Source: UBA4810 sp002479215
GTDB lineage: Bacteria > Desulfobacterota > Syntrophia > Syntrophales > Smithellaceae
Assembly: GCA_049514435.1 (NCBI GenBank)
Contig: JBEKVB010000001.1
Span: 1-64,000 of the forward strand
DNA length: 64,000 nt
Direction of reading: 5' to 3'
Below the pieces are notes generated by a model. That model had not been told where the DNA came from and searched no databases. It saw only the letters and a program-made list of their open reading frames with translations. The stretch's first letter is position 1. Every line of letters starts with the position of its first letter. The position numbers were made by a program, and so were the translations under genes. Shown here piece after piece: positions 16,753 to 24,396 of the stretch.

Positions 16753-18108
16753 TTAAGGTGTGCTTTCGGCTCTGGTCAGATTTTCGAAGCTGGTAAATTT
16801 TTCCAGGAAGGCGAGCTTGACGGTTCCGGTGGGGCCGTTTCTTTGTTTGGCGATGATAATTTCCGCTAATCCTTTTTCCGTATTATCTTCCGACTTGTTA
16901 TAAACTTCGTCGCGGTAAATAAAAACGATAACGTCGGCGTCCTGTTCGATGGCGCCGGATTCCCTTAAATCCGCCATTTGCGGACGGCGGTTGGTGCGGT
17001 CTTCCACTTTGCGGTTGAGCTGAGAAAGAGCAATTACCGGCACTCTCAACTCTTTGGCCAGAGCTTTTAAGGAACGGCTGATTTCCGATATTTCCTGCTC
17101 GCGTGATTCACGATAACTGCCCGAGCGCATCAGTTGAATGTAATCCACGATAATCAGCCCCAGACCGGTATCGGCTTTGAGCCGGCGCGATTTAGCTTTC
17201 ATTTCCAAAACGGTGATGGCAGGAGTATCATCAATAAAGAGCGGCGCTTCGGAAAGACGTCCGGCGGCAGTCGTCAATTTCGGCCAATCGGTTTCGCCTA
17301 AAAATCCTTTTCTCAGCCGCTGGGAATCGACTTTAGCTTCGGACGCAAGCAGACGGAAGGCCAACTGCTCTTTGGACATTTCCAAAGAAAAAATGGCCGC
17401 TGGTGTTTGAGTTTCCAGTGCGGCAAATTGAGCAATGTTTAAGGCTAAAGCAGTTTTCCCCATGCTGGGGCGACCGGCGATAATAATCAATTCGGATTTC
17501 TGCAAGCCGGAAGTCAAATCATCAATTCTTTCAAAGCCGGTGGGCACGCCGGTAATCAGCTCTTTGCGGGAGAAAAGGTCTTCAATTGCCCGGAAACTGT
17601 CTTTCACGATCTCACGAATCGGAAAAAATGAAGGACGCACTTTATTTTCGGAAATTTCAAAAATTCTGTGCTCAGCTCTATCCAGAACTTCATCGACATC
17701 GGAGCCTGTTTCATAACAACTGTTGATGATTTCCGTAGCCGAACCTATTAATCCGCGAAGAATCGATTTCTCCTTAACTATTTTTGCGTAATTGGCAACA
17801 TTTGCCGCAGAGGGGACGTTATCCACCAATGAGGCGAGATATGACGTTCCTCCCACCGAATCTAACAGGCTTTTATCTTTAAGGGCGTTGCTTAAAGTGA
17901 TGAGGTCTACCGCTTCGTTTTTCTCAGAAAGCTCGATGATGACACTAAAAATCTTGCGGTGCGCCTCGTTGTAAAAATCATCTTTGGAAAGAATTTCTAG
18001 AGCGCTGTTGACGGCGCTGTTTTCCAAGAGGATGCTGCCGAGAATGGACTGCTCAGCCTCGATATTTTGCGGTGGAACTTTGTATAAAGATGGATCTATG
18101 TCTCTCAT
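16753..18108 (-). CDS. dnaB: Replicative DNA helicase DnaB
   Basis: DnaB is the hexameric helicase that opens the replication fork. The 451 aa show the N-terminal helical domain (1-105), a linker, and a RecA-like domain with Walker A GRPSMGKT (212-219), Walker B (LIIVDYIQLM) and a C-terminal arginine-finger region. No intein is present. It ends the rpsF-rpsR-DUF2232-rplI-dnaB cluster. A repeat block of about 240 nt separates it from rplI, which may uncouple its expression. Its nearest ribosome binding candidate, GGAG, is rather far from the ATG. Confidence 0.97.
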   Translation of the reverse strand: MRDIDPSLYKVPPQNIEAEQSILGSILLENSAVNSALEILSKDDFYNEAHRKIFSVIIELSEKNEAVDLITLSNALKDKSLLDSVGGTSYLASLVDNVPSAANVANYAKIVKEKSILRGLIGSATEIINSCYETGSDVDEVLDRAEHRIFEISENKVRPSFFPIREIVKDSFRAIEDLFSRKELITGVPTGFERIDDLTSGLQKSELIIIAGRPSMGKTALALNIAQFAALETQTPAAIFSLEMSKEQLAFRLLASEAKVDSQRLRKGFLGETDWPKLTTAAGRLSEAPLFIDDTPAITVLEMKAKSRRLKADTGLGLIIVDYIQLMRSGSYRESREQEISEISRSLKALAKELRVPVIALSQLNRKVEDRTNRRPQMADLRESGAIEQDADVIVFIYRDEVYNKSEDNTEKGLAEIIIAKQRNGPTGTVKLAFLEKFTSFENLTRAESTP

Positions 18109-18130
18109 TTTATTAGTGAAACTCCAATTC

Positions 18131-18370
18131 TAATGAAACTCAGATATTATAAGCGCAGCACAGTAATATCTGTCAGTCGAATTATCCCACGTGCGAAGCT
18201 AAGTGGGACTATTTTAATGAAACCCACGCTTCAGAAACAGAGTGCATAACCTAAAGGTCACGCGTCGGAATTCTTAAGTTGTAATGAGACCCAAGCTTCA
18301 GAAACAGAGTGCATAACCTAAAAGTCACTGCCGCTGAAGCTTGCAGGTCGAATTATCCGCGCAGCGGAGG
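18131..18370 (+). repeat. Repeat block with family A and B hairpins between rplI and dnaB
   Basis: Read on the plus strand, against the transcription of its neighbours. It contains an A hairpin CAGATATTA/TAATATCTG (18141-18149, 18164-18172), a B hairpin TCCCAC/GTGGGA (18185-18190, 18203-18208), a degraded A unit (about 18222-18282) and an A hairpin CAAGCTTCAG/CTGAAGCTTG (18292-18301, 18334-18343) with a 32-nt loop. TCCGC/GCGGA follows at about 18360. The conserved flanks are AATGA(A/G)AC(T/C)C and GTCGAATTAT. Confidence 0.85.
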
Positions 18371-18423
18371 GTATAATAACTAGTAGCGAGCTCACGAAAT
18401 AATTCCAATGCTTGATTTATGAT

Positions 18424-18876
18424 TCATACCTGTGATTCGCCGGTAACGATTACTTTAAATTCGGTTTCCACGCCGGCTGTCAACTTGATTTTTACTTTAA
18501 ACTCACCCAGTGATTTTATATGCTCATCAAGGATAATCATTTTACGGTCAACACTGAACCCTTTTTCCTTAAGCGCTTCTTCGATATCCTTGGTTGTTAC
18601 CGAACCGAAGATTTTATCCTGATCGCCGATTTTGCGCGAAAAGGAAAGGGTGACATTGGCTAAAACTGAAGCCACGTCTTCAGCGCTTTTATGCTCCTTT
18701 TCGGCCTTTTGCAGAATATTCCTTTTTTCATGCTCAAAGGTTTTGATATTCTTTTCATTGGCTTCTATGGCTAAACCTTTGGGAATCAAATAGTTGCGGG
18801 CATAACCGTCATGTACTTTGATTAAATCCCCGGCCTTGCCTAAAGAAGGCACGCTCTGTTTTAAAATTACCTTCAT
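18424..18876 (-). CDS. rplI: 50S ribosomal protein L9
   Basis: L9 binds 23S rRNA and helps keep frame and spacing between ribosomes. The 150 aa have the N-terminal domain starting MKVILKQSVPSLG with the GYARNYLIPKGLA signature (25-37), the long connecting helix and the C-terminal domain. GGAGG lies 6 nt before the ATG. The position inside the rpsF-rpsR-dnaB cluster is conserved across bacteria. Confidence 0.97.
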   Translation of the reverse strand: MKVILKQSVPSLGKAGDLIKVHDGYARNYLIPKGLAIEANEKNIKTFEHEKRNILQKAEKEHKSAEDVASVLANVTLSFSRKIGDQDKIFGSVTTKDIEEALKEKGFSVDRKMIILDEHIKSLGEFKVKIKLTAGVETEFKVIVTGESQV

Positions 18877-18915
18877 GAAAACCCTCCGTTGGTTAAAGTA
18901 ATAGTGGAAAAAATA

Positions 18916-19899
18916 TCAAGTAGTTGTCTCGTTTTTTTGAAAAAATTTCCTGAAATCGATCCAAATGTCGAATAACCCGGCGACCATTATTGGTATCATA
19001 AGAATTTGTTGAACTGCAATTAAAAAATAAAAAAGATAACGGAAAAAATGAGGCACGTTTTTGTTTTGGAAAAGGAAACTAATGATAGCAAAGCCTTGCA
19101 GTAAATAAACAAAGCAAGTCATAATCAATATGTTCCGGCTGAAAATGATTATTTGCTCAAAGGGAACAAAAAGCGCCGCGCAGGAGGCGATAAATATCCA
19201 GATCATAAATTCTGGAGCTTTCCAGCGGGATAAGCCTTCAAGTTGAGGCAATAAAATGCTTTGCTTGCGGAGTAAATCCCTTCCCAGGAGTATGTTAATC
19301 CAGGCAATAAAAGCGGAAGCGACGATAACTAAAGAAGGAAATATGCCGGTGAAGAAATCAATGATGGCCTGCTTGTTGTCTTTAATGTAATTAATATCTT
19401 CTTTGTCAAAAGGCAGCTTGCCGTACATCTGTATATTTTCTTCAACCGTTGCGGCGACAAATTTTTGAACGAGATGCCACGGGTTTATATTTTGGCTATA
19501 ACCGCCATAAAGGAAATAGGCACAGATGGACGTGATGATAAAAAGGGAAGTATAAATTACCGTTTTTTCAGCAGATAATTTTTTAGAAACTAACACGGTA
19601 ATTAAAATACCGGCAATTCCCATTGGTAATATTGCCGGATAAGATATATCAAATTGAAAAAAGTGAGAAAGGAGAAAAAGCGGCAGTAAAGAAATCAAGA
19701 AAGCGCCTGTCGCTTTAACCATGCCTTTGGATACGCTGTAAAAAAACAAAATCATCGGGAGAAACAGAAGAAAAATAAAGCCGAAAATCGGAACGAAAAC
19801 CGCCGCCGCTACAAAAAAAGAAATGATTAATAAAATTCTGAGAAAGGGGTTATGGGGAAAGAAACTGCCGAAAGTTTTCAAAATTGATAACCTGCTCAA
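18916..19899 (-). CDS. DUF2232 (YybS-like) integral membrane protein
   Basis: A polytopic membrane protein of 327 aa with about eight hydrophobic helices and a short charged C-terminus. Its place between rpsR and rplI is a known bacterial arrangement for YybS-like DUF2232 proteins, whose function is not established. The start appears to be TTG at 19899. No strong ribosome binding site is seen there and no earlier ATG exists, so the true start is uncertain. Confidence 0.75.
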   Translation of the reverse strand: MSRLSILKTFGSFFPHNPFLRILLIISFFVAAAVFVPIFGFIFLLFLPMILFFYSVSKGMVKATGAFLISLLPLFLLSHFFQFDISYPAILPMGIAGILITVLVSKKLSAEKTVIYTSLFIITSICAYFLYGGYSQNINPWHLVQKFVAATVEENIQMYGKLPFDKEDINYIKDNKQAIIDFFTGIFPSLVIVASAFIAWINILLGRDLLRKQSILLPQLEGLSRWKAPEFMIWIFIASCAALFVPFEQIIIFSRNILIMTCFVYLLQGFAIISFLFQNKNVPHFFRYLFYFLIAVQQILMIPIMVAGLFDIWIDFRKFFQKNETTT

Positions 19900-19983
19900 A
19901 GTAACTGTTGGGAAAATTAAAAGTTAGTCGGCCTTTTTCGTTACTGGAAAAGGCCGGGAGCTTTGTTTATAGTAAAATTTCTT

Positions 19984-20253
19984 TTATCTTCCTTCGGCGG
20001 TGACAAAAGGCATAATCGCAATAGAGCGAGCGCGTTTAATTGCTATAGCAAGCTCTCTTTGATGTTTGGAACAATTACCGGTAATTCTACGCGGCATAAT
20101 CTTGCCTCTCTCGGTTACGAAACTATTGAGAATGGCAGGATATTTGTAATCAATTTTTATGTTAGAATCCGTGCAAAAACGGCAAAACTTCTTTCTATGA
20201 AAAAACTTTTTTTGGGGATGTCGAACCGGTCTATCTCCATTGGCTGTTTCCAT
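19984..20253 (-). CDS. rpsR: 30S ribosomal protein S18
   Basis: S18 forms a heterodimer with S6 on the 30S platform. At 89 aa it is slightly long because of an N-terminal extension (about 18 residues). The core contains FCRFC, a zinc-ribbon-like remnant, then RGKIMPRRITGNCSKHQRELAIAIKRAR-type sequence around residues 50-77. It starts three bases after the rpsF stop (TAAGCAATG). Its N-terminal alanine-acetylation enzyme, RimI, is encoded at 38.5 kb. Confidence 0.97.
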   Translation of the reverse strand: METANGDRPVRHPQKKFFHRKKFCRFCTDSNIKIDYKYPAILNSFVTERGKIMPRRITGNCSKHQRELAIAIKRARSIAIMPFVTAEGR

Positions 20254-20256
20254 TGC

Positions 20257-20757
20257 TTATTCCTCTTTTTTTGGTTGTTCGTCTTTGGTAACAGATTTTT
20301 TAATAGAAGGTCTGCGCGGTTTTGTATCTTTTGTATCGGCAGAAGCTTTTTCTATCTGATGGATAACTTTTTCATCAGCAGGGGAACCGGTGGAATCGGT
20401 TTCTATGCGGACTTGAGTCCGTTTTACTTCTGCCGCAGCGATTTCCTGGTCAATGCCTTCGCGAGTTATTGCGCCTTCCTTTTTTATTGTTATGAATTTC
20501 AAAATGCGGTCGTCAATTTTATAGTTTCTTTCGATTTCATCGATAATGGGGCCGTCACCAACGAGGTCGATAAGAAAATAATAACCGTCCTTTTGTTTGC
20601 TGATTTCATAAGCGAGGCGTCTTTTGCCCCATTTATCAATTTTAACAATCAGACCTTTACGTTTGGTAATGATTTTCTCAATGCGTTCGATTAGAGCGGT
20701 GATATCGTCATCGGGTAAATCGGATTTAACTATAGCTATAACTTCGTATCTTTTCAA
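20257..20757 (-). CDS. rpsF: 30S ribosomal protein S6
   Basis: S6 binds 16S rRNA with S18. The normal core covers residues 1-95 (MKRYEVIAIVKSD, KWGKRRLAYEI, GYYFLIDLVGDG). A charged C-terminal extension of about 65 residues follows, rich in Lys, Glu and Thr; such tails vary between phyla. The start is TTG at 20757 with AAAGGAGG correctly spaced. First gene of the rpsF-rpsR-DUF2232-rplI-dnaB cluster. Confidence 0.95.
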   Translation of the reverse strand: MKRYEVIAIVKSDLPDDDITALIERIEKIITKRKGLIVKIDKWGKRRLAYEISKQKDGYYFLIDLVGDGPIIDEIERNYKIDDRILKFITIKKEGAITREGIDQEIAAAEVKRTQVRIETDSTGSPADEKVIHQIEKASADTKDTKPRRPSIKKSVTKDEQPKKEE

Positions 20758-20780
20758 AAATTCCTCCTTTCGGCTCTAAA

Positions 20781-20802
20781 GCCTATGGTCAAGGCCACAG
20801 GC
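20781..20802 (-). promoter_or_regulatory. Leader hairpin upstream of rpsF
   Basis: In the rpsF leader an 8-bp stem GCCTGTGG/CCATAGGC (one G-T pair) encloses CCTTGA. It is followed by GAGCCGAAAGGAGG, which runs into the ribosome binding site. Autoregulatory S6:S18-binding leaders are known in many bacteria. Whether this matches that motif class is inference. Confidence 0.4.
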
Positions 20803-20848
20803 AAGGGGAGTCTCAATAAATTTGTGATTGTGCTTCCTATACCAGACC

Positions 20849-20877
20849 TAATAAGAAATCAAGAACTATTATGTCAA
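20849..20877 (-). promoter_or_regulatory. Promoter of the rpsF cluster
   Basis: On the minus strand, a consensus TTGACA (20877-20872), 17 nt, then TTATTA (20854-20849), placed about 90 nt before the rpsF start codon. Confidence 0.65.
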
Positions 20878-20977
20878 TGCTTATTGCTAAATAATTCATC
20901 CGTTCTCCTTTGGCTTGAGATAATCCGTAAAAATAAAAGCGAAAATAGAAATTTGCCTATGAATTTACTTTTTCACT

Positions 20978-22138
20978 TTATTTTTTTTGGTGTTTCGCTA
21001 ATTTTGTAATTTCTTTGTACTCATTCGGTTTAATGATTACTTTGATCGATTCCCTGCCATCTGATACCAACTGAAAACCGGCAGCGATATCGGTTAAAGG
21101 AAGTCGATGCGTGATCAGATCATCCACTACGATCTTGCCCGATTCGATCAGTTTCATCGCTTCCGTAATATCGGGAGGCCCGCAATAATAAGAAGTGATG
21201 ATGGTAATTTCCTTCATCCAGAAATCATTGATAGGAACGACAACCTTCTTGTCCGGTCTGGGAACGGCAAAGAGCACAATGACGCCGCCCTTATCTACAC
21301 ACCCCCATGCCTGCTTCACTGCGGAAGTAGCCGAAGCGCATAAAAATACGACGTCGGCCTTTTTGCCATTTTCCGCAACCAACCGCTCCGGAACATTATT
21401 CACCGCATCAATGATGACGTCGGCTCCCATTAGTAAGGCAAATTCCAGTTTCACTTTATTAATGTCGGCGGCTATTACTTTACATCCCTTGGCCTTAGCC
21501 AGCTTCACGTTCAGCAGTCCGGACATCCCGCACCCAATGACCAGCACAGACTGCCCCTTTTTTACCCCATTAGAGAAAGCCTCCGACTCCTGTCGCAGGT
21601 TTGATCTGGAAGTTTCAGATTGCGTTGGCCTAATACCGCCATCTGGATTCGCGAAGCACCCGTTGTCTCTAACGGAGGCCATCCTCTGCGCCCGGACGAC
21701 GCAGGCAAGAGGTTCAATGAATGTGCTTTGATCGTAGCTGATATTTTCCGGCAGTAAATATGTTCCGCGCTCCACTAGAATCTCCGGAACCAGAATGTAT
21801 TCGGCAAAACCGCCGGGGAGCCGTTCCTTAACTTCCGAGCATTGAGGATAGTGCCCGTTTTGGCAATAATAACATTTCATGCAGGGCACTTTGGGGGCGA
21901 TAAATATCCGGTCGCCCAATTTATATTTTTTTACGAAATCGCCGAGTGCAACAACCTGTGCGCCTATTTCATGCCCCTGTACCAGCGGCGCTCTCGGGAG
22001 ACGGTACCATTCGACGATATCACTGCCGCAGATGCCGCAGGAAATAACCTTGACCAGCATCTCCTTCGGGCCGGGTTTCGGAGTCGGTACTTCTTCGATC
22101 CGGATATCTTTGTTGTTGTACCAGTAGGCAACTTTCAT
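20978..22138 (-). CDS. Zinc-dependent medium-chain alcohol dehydrogenase with an in-frame repeat insertion
   Basis: It probably oxidises a sugar alcohol or other alcohol with NAD(P)+. From ATG 22138 it is 386 aa. Catalytic zinc ligands are Cys37 (GICGSD), His56-Glu57 (GHE) and Glu142. The structural zinc Cys are 86, 89, 92 and 100. The Rossmann motif is VLVIGCGMSG (198-207). Between them, residues about 155-190 are foreign to the family and are encoded by a family C repeat (21564-21679), inserted at the joint between the catalytic and NAD domains without breaking the frame. The frame extends to 22174, but that part lies in a family A flank. No ribosome binding site precedes 22138. An LsrF-like aldolase gene lies upstream. 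Confidence 0.85.
   Translation of the reverse strand: MKVAYWYNNKDIRIEEVPTPKPGPKEMLVKVISCGICGSDIVEWYRLPRAPLVQGHEIGAQVVALGDFVKKYKLGDRIFIAPKVPCMKCYYCQNGHYPQCSEVKERLPGGFAEYILVPEILVERGTYLLPENISYDQSTFIEPLACVVRAQRMASVRDNGCFANPDGGIRPTQSETSRSNLRQESEAFSNGVKKGQSVLVIGCGMSGLLNVKLAKAKGCKVIAADINKVKLEFALLMGADVIIDAVNNVPERLVAENGKKADVVFLCASATSAVKQAWGCVDKGGVIVLFAVPRPDKKVVVPINDFWMKEITIITSYYCGPPDITEAMKLIESGKIVVDDLITHRLPLTDIAAGFQLVSDGRESIKVIIKPNEYKEITKLAKHQKK
21564..21679 (-). repeat. Family C element (MITE-like) inside the alcohol dehydrogenase gene
   Basis: Terminal inverted repeats (ACCCCATTAGAGA on the left, TCTCTAACGGAGG on the right of the plus strand) enclose about 90 bp. Reverse-complemented, it matches the element at 39006-39117: both share GTTAGAGA, CAACGGGTG and ATGGCG at the start, and a GAC-N5-GTCGG-like mini-hairpin with TCTCTAA(C/T)GGGGT at the end. 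It contributes about 36 codons to the host gene without stops. Confidence 0.85.
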
Positions 22139-22141
22139 TTT

Positions 22142-22394
22142 TAATGAGACCCAAACTTCAGAAATACAGTGCATAACCTAAAGGTCACAGATGCTGAAGT
22201 TTGTTGGTCGTAATGAGACTCAAACTTTAAAAGCATAGCACATTAAAGTTTGTTAGTCGAATTAATGACACTCGCTAAGAACGAGCATAGCGAAGTTCGA
22301 AGCGCAAGTGGAATTATCCTTTATGCAAAGCATAACGTGGTATCCAATAACCAAAGGCTATTGGAAATTATCCCACGTGCAAAGCTAAGTGGGA
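22142..22394 (+). repeat. Repeat block with two family A hairpins and one family B hairpin
   Basis: Fills the gap between the aldolase and alcohol dehydrogenase genes, sense on the plus strand. A hairpin CAAACTTCAG/CTGAAGTTTG (22152-22161, 22194-22203, 32-nt loop) is followed by A hairpin CAAACTTTAA/TTAAAGTTTG (22221-22230, 22243-22252, 12-nt loop). A degraded unit (22262-22310), a CCAATA/TATTGG hairpin (22344-22349, 22359-22364) and B hairpin TCCCAC/GTGGGA (22371-22376, 22389-22394) follow. The left end abuts the alcohol dehydrogenase start codon. Confidence 0.85.
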
Positions 22395-22428
22395 CTATAT
22401 TGTGATACGCAACCGCTTGCTTTGGGGT

Positions 22429-23316
22429 TCATACCCGTGATTTCTTCTTCAATGTATTATAAAGATCAAAAGCCTTGGCCGGAGTCTCGTTGTCATGGAC
22501 GACAGCCCGCACTGCTTTAATCATGGCAATCGGCGCTTCCGACTGGAAAATGTTACGCCCCATATCGACACCGGCGGCGCCTCTCTTAATCGCGTTATAG
22601 GCCATAGTCAGGGCGTCAAGTTCGGGTATCTTCTTGCCACCGGCCATCACGATAGGCACAGGGCAGGATGCAGTGACGGTCTCGAAACCTTCATCTACAT
22701 AGTAAGTTTTGATATAGTGGGCGCCAAGCTCCGCGCATATCCTACAAGCCAGCCGGAAGTACTTAGCATCCCGGGCCATATCCTTGCCTACCGCAGTCAC
22801 GGCGAGAGTCGGAATGCCGTAACGGGTACCGATATCAACCATTCTTGTCATGTTGATGATCGACTCCCTTTCGTGCTCACCGCCGATAAAGACCTGAACA
22901 GCCATGGCGCAGACATTCAAACGGATGGATTCTTCGATATCAACCGCAATATCTTCATTGGATAGCTCTTGGAGAATGCTGGCTCCTCCGGAAACCCGAA
23001 GCACAATGGATTGAGAAGTGGAAGGCGGTATAACGCTGCGGAGAATTCCCCGAGTCAGCATCAGGGTATCCGCATAAGGCACTAAAGGAAGAATATTGAT
23101 ATCAACTCGTTCCAAACCGGTGGTGGGTCCCTGGAAATAACCGTGATCGATGGCCAGCATAACCGTTCGGCCGGAGACGGGATTAAATATCCGCGCCAGC
23201 CTGTTTTTCATCCCCCAATCCAGGGAATTCGAACCTTTGAGGAAAAACCCCTCTGTCTTTTGCGGTTTGTCCGCATAAAACATTTTGGCTTCTTTGGTTC
23301 CATCTATGTCCGGCAT
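22429..23316 (-). CDS. lsrF: LsrF-like class I aldolase/thiolase
   Basis: The 295 aa align along almost the whole length with LsrF, the 3-hydroxy-5-phosphonooxypentane-2,4-dione thiolase of AI-2 breakdown. Shared blocks include SLDWGM, GRTVMLAIDHGYFQGPTTGLER (49-70), RGILRSVIPP, VTAVGKDM and GVDMGRNIFQS. The Schiff-base lysine is Lys203 in YIKTYYV. AAAGGAG precedes the ATG. No other lsr gene is in the window, and the downstream partner is a zinc alcohol dehydrogenase, so its substrate here may differ from the enteric one. Confidence 0.87.
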   Translation of the reverse strand: MPDIDGTKEAKMFYADKPQKTEGFFLKGSNSLDWGMKNRLARIFNPVSGRTVMLAIDHGYFQGPTTGLERVDINILPLVPYADTLMLTRGILRSVIPPSTSQSIVLRVSGGASILQELSNEDIAVDIEESIRLNVCAMAVQVFIGGEHERESIINMTRMVDIGTRYGIPTLAVTAVGKDMARDAKYFRLACRICAELGAHYIKTYYVDEGFETVTASCPVPIVMAGGKKIPELDALTMAYNAIKRGAAGVDMGRNIFQSEAPIAMIKAVRAVVHDNETPAKAFDLYNTLKKKSRV

Positions 23317-23356
23317 CTTTTGTGTTCTCCTTTAGTATTGAATTGAACAGCAAATA

Positions 23357-24142
23357 TTATTTTGATGCAACGTATTTTTCGATGGCTTCAATTTCAGAAT
23401 ATCTTTTCTTTTTATCATCATCATCACCAATCTTTTCTGCTAATTGTACCAGTCGTTCTTTAATTTTATTTCCAAAAGATGGATTTATGCTGGTAACTTT
23501 AATAGAACCATCAGTCATACCTGGTGACCCAGAAATGACATCAGCTGCTCTCGACGCGACATAATATGCAAAAAAGTAGTCGGCTGTTCCGATTTTGGTT
23601 ACAGAGATAAACTCTTCCATGTTAAGCTTAAATTCTTTGTTTTTTGCAAGTCCCAATTGAAGAACATAAAGAAAGTAAAGCCCATAAACTGAAGAATAGA
23701 TTAAATAATGTTCGAGCATTTTTTGAGGAAGCGTTGATGGTTCACTCTGTTTCTTCGATTCTGTTGAAGATGCTTGTTCAGCATATTCTTTTATGAGCCT
23801 TTGAGTTTCCTCTACCTTTCCTTGCACTGATATCAAGTGCGTTGGCAAAATTTCAACCTGTTGTGAAATCTTGTCACTGGCGGAACTTACTAGACTCGCT
23901 GATTGTGCGATTTGCTGGGATAAATTATTAAGCACGGCGACGTTCTGGGAATTTGACGAATTTGAATAGAAAGAATAGATGATCGCTAAGATTGCGAGTA
24001 GTAAAGAGGACATAGTCAATGCAAATGAAAAATATTGAACAAGTGACGGTATGTCACCCCATTTAACAGAAAGGAGAACTACGATTGTAGCGATCAAGAT
24101 AAAAAGTATGTAAAAGGCATGTATTTTGTATTTTGTTTCCAT
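23357..24142 (-). CDS. Membrane-anchored coiled-coil protein of unknown function
   Basis: I use ATG 24142 (METKYKIHAFYIL), 261 aa, because AAAGGGGG precedes it; the frame is open to 24205. Two close membrane helices (about 10-28 and 38-60) lead into a polar coiled-coil stretch (about 65-135), then a helical domain with several aromatic residues and a charged C-terminus rich in Asp and Lys. No domain is recognised. Codon and residue use (low GC, many Asn, Ser and Lys) differ from the aldolase next door, and it sits beside tRNA-Arg, a typical integration spot. Horizontal origin is possible but unproven. Confidence 0.72.
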   Translation of the reverse strand: METKYKIHAFYILFILIATIVVLLSVKWGDIPSLVQYFSFALTMSSLLLAILAIIYSFYSNSSNSQNVAVLNNLSQQIAQSASLVSSASDKISQQVEILPTHLISVQGKVEETQRLIKEYAEQASSTESKKQSEPSTLPQKMLEHYLIYSSVYGLYFLYVLQLGLAKNKEFKLNMEEFISVTKIGTADYFFAYYVASRAADVISGSPGMTDGSIKVTSINPSFGNKIKERLVQLAEKIGDDDDKKKRYSEIEAIEKYVASK

Positions 24143-24270
24143 ATAGTTTTCCCCCTTTAATAAACCTGTGACATTTATTTTTAAGGTGCTCAACATTATT
24201 GGCATGACGTCTTTTACAGTAAGTAATCCAAAATTATTGACTCAAAGAAAAAGAGTTTCTATTAGTAAAT

Positions 24271-24347
24271 TGGTGGGCGATGCGAGACTCGAACTCGCGG
24301 CATCTAGCTTCGGAGGCTAGCACTCTATCCATCTGAGCTAATCGCCC
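24271..24347 (-). tRNA. tRNA-Arg (anticodon CCG)
   Basis: Acceptor GGGCGAT/ATCGCCC, D-arm TAGCTCAGATGGATAGAG, anticodon stem CTAGC/GCTAG around CTCCGAA, T-arm with GAGTTCGAGTCTC, discriminator A and an encoded CCA. Confidence 0.96.
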
Positions 24348-24396
24348 TTGTAACAGCATATTCTAGTACAGCATATATAAAAATTCAGCCTAAAAT

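Noticed and set aside
22139..22174. N-terminal extension of the alcohol dehydrogenase (MHCISEVWVSLK)
   Set aside because: It is encoded by a family A repeat flank and stem arm, and the family-like sequence starts at the next ATG.
12178..22394. Family A/B blocks as a CRISPR array
   Set aside because: Spacing is irregular, the units are dispersed over 10 kb, and the variable part is a self-complementary stem, not a spacer. No cas gene is present.
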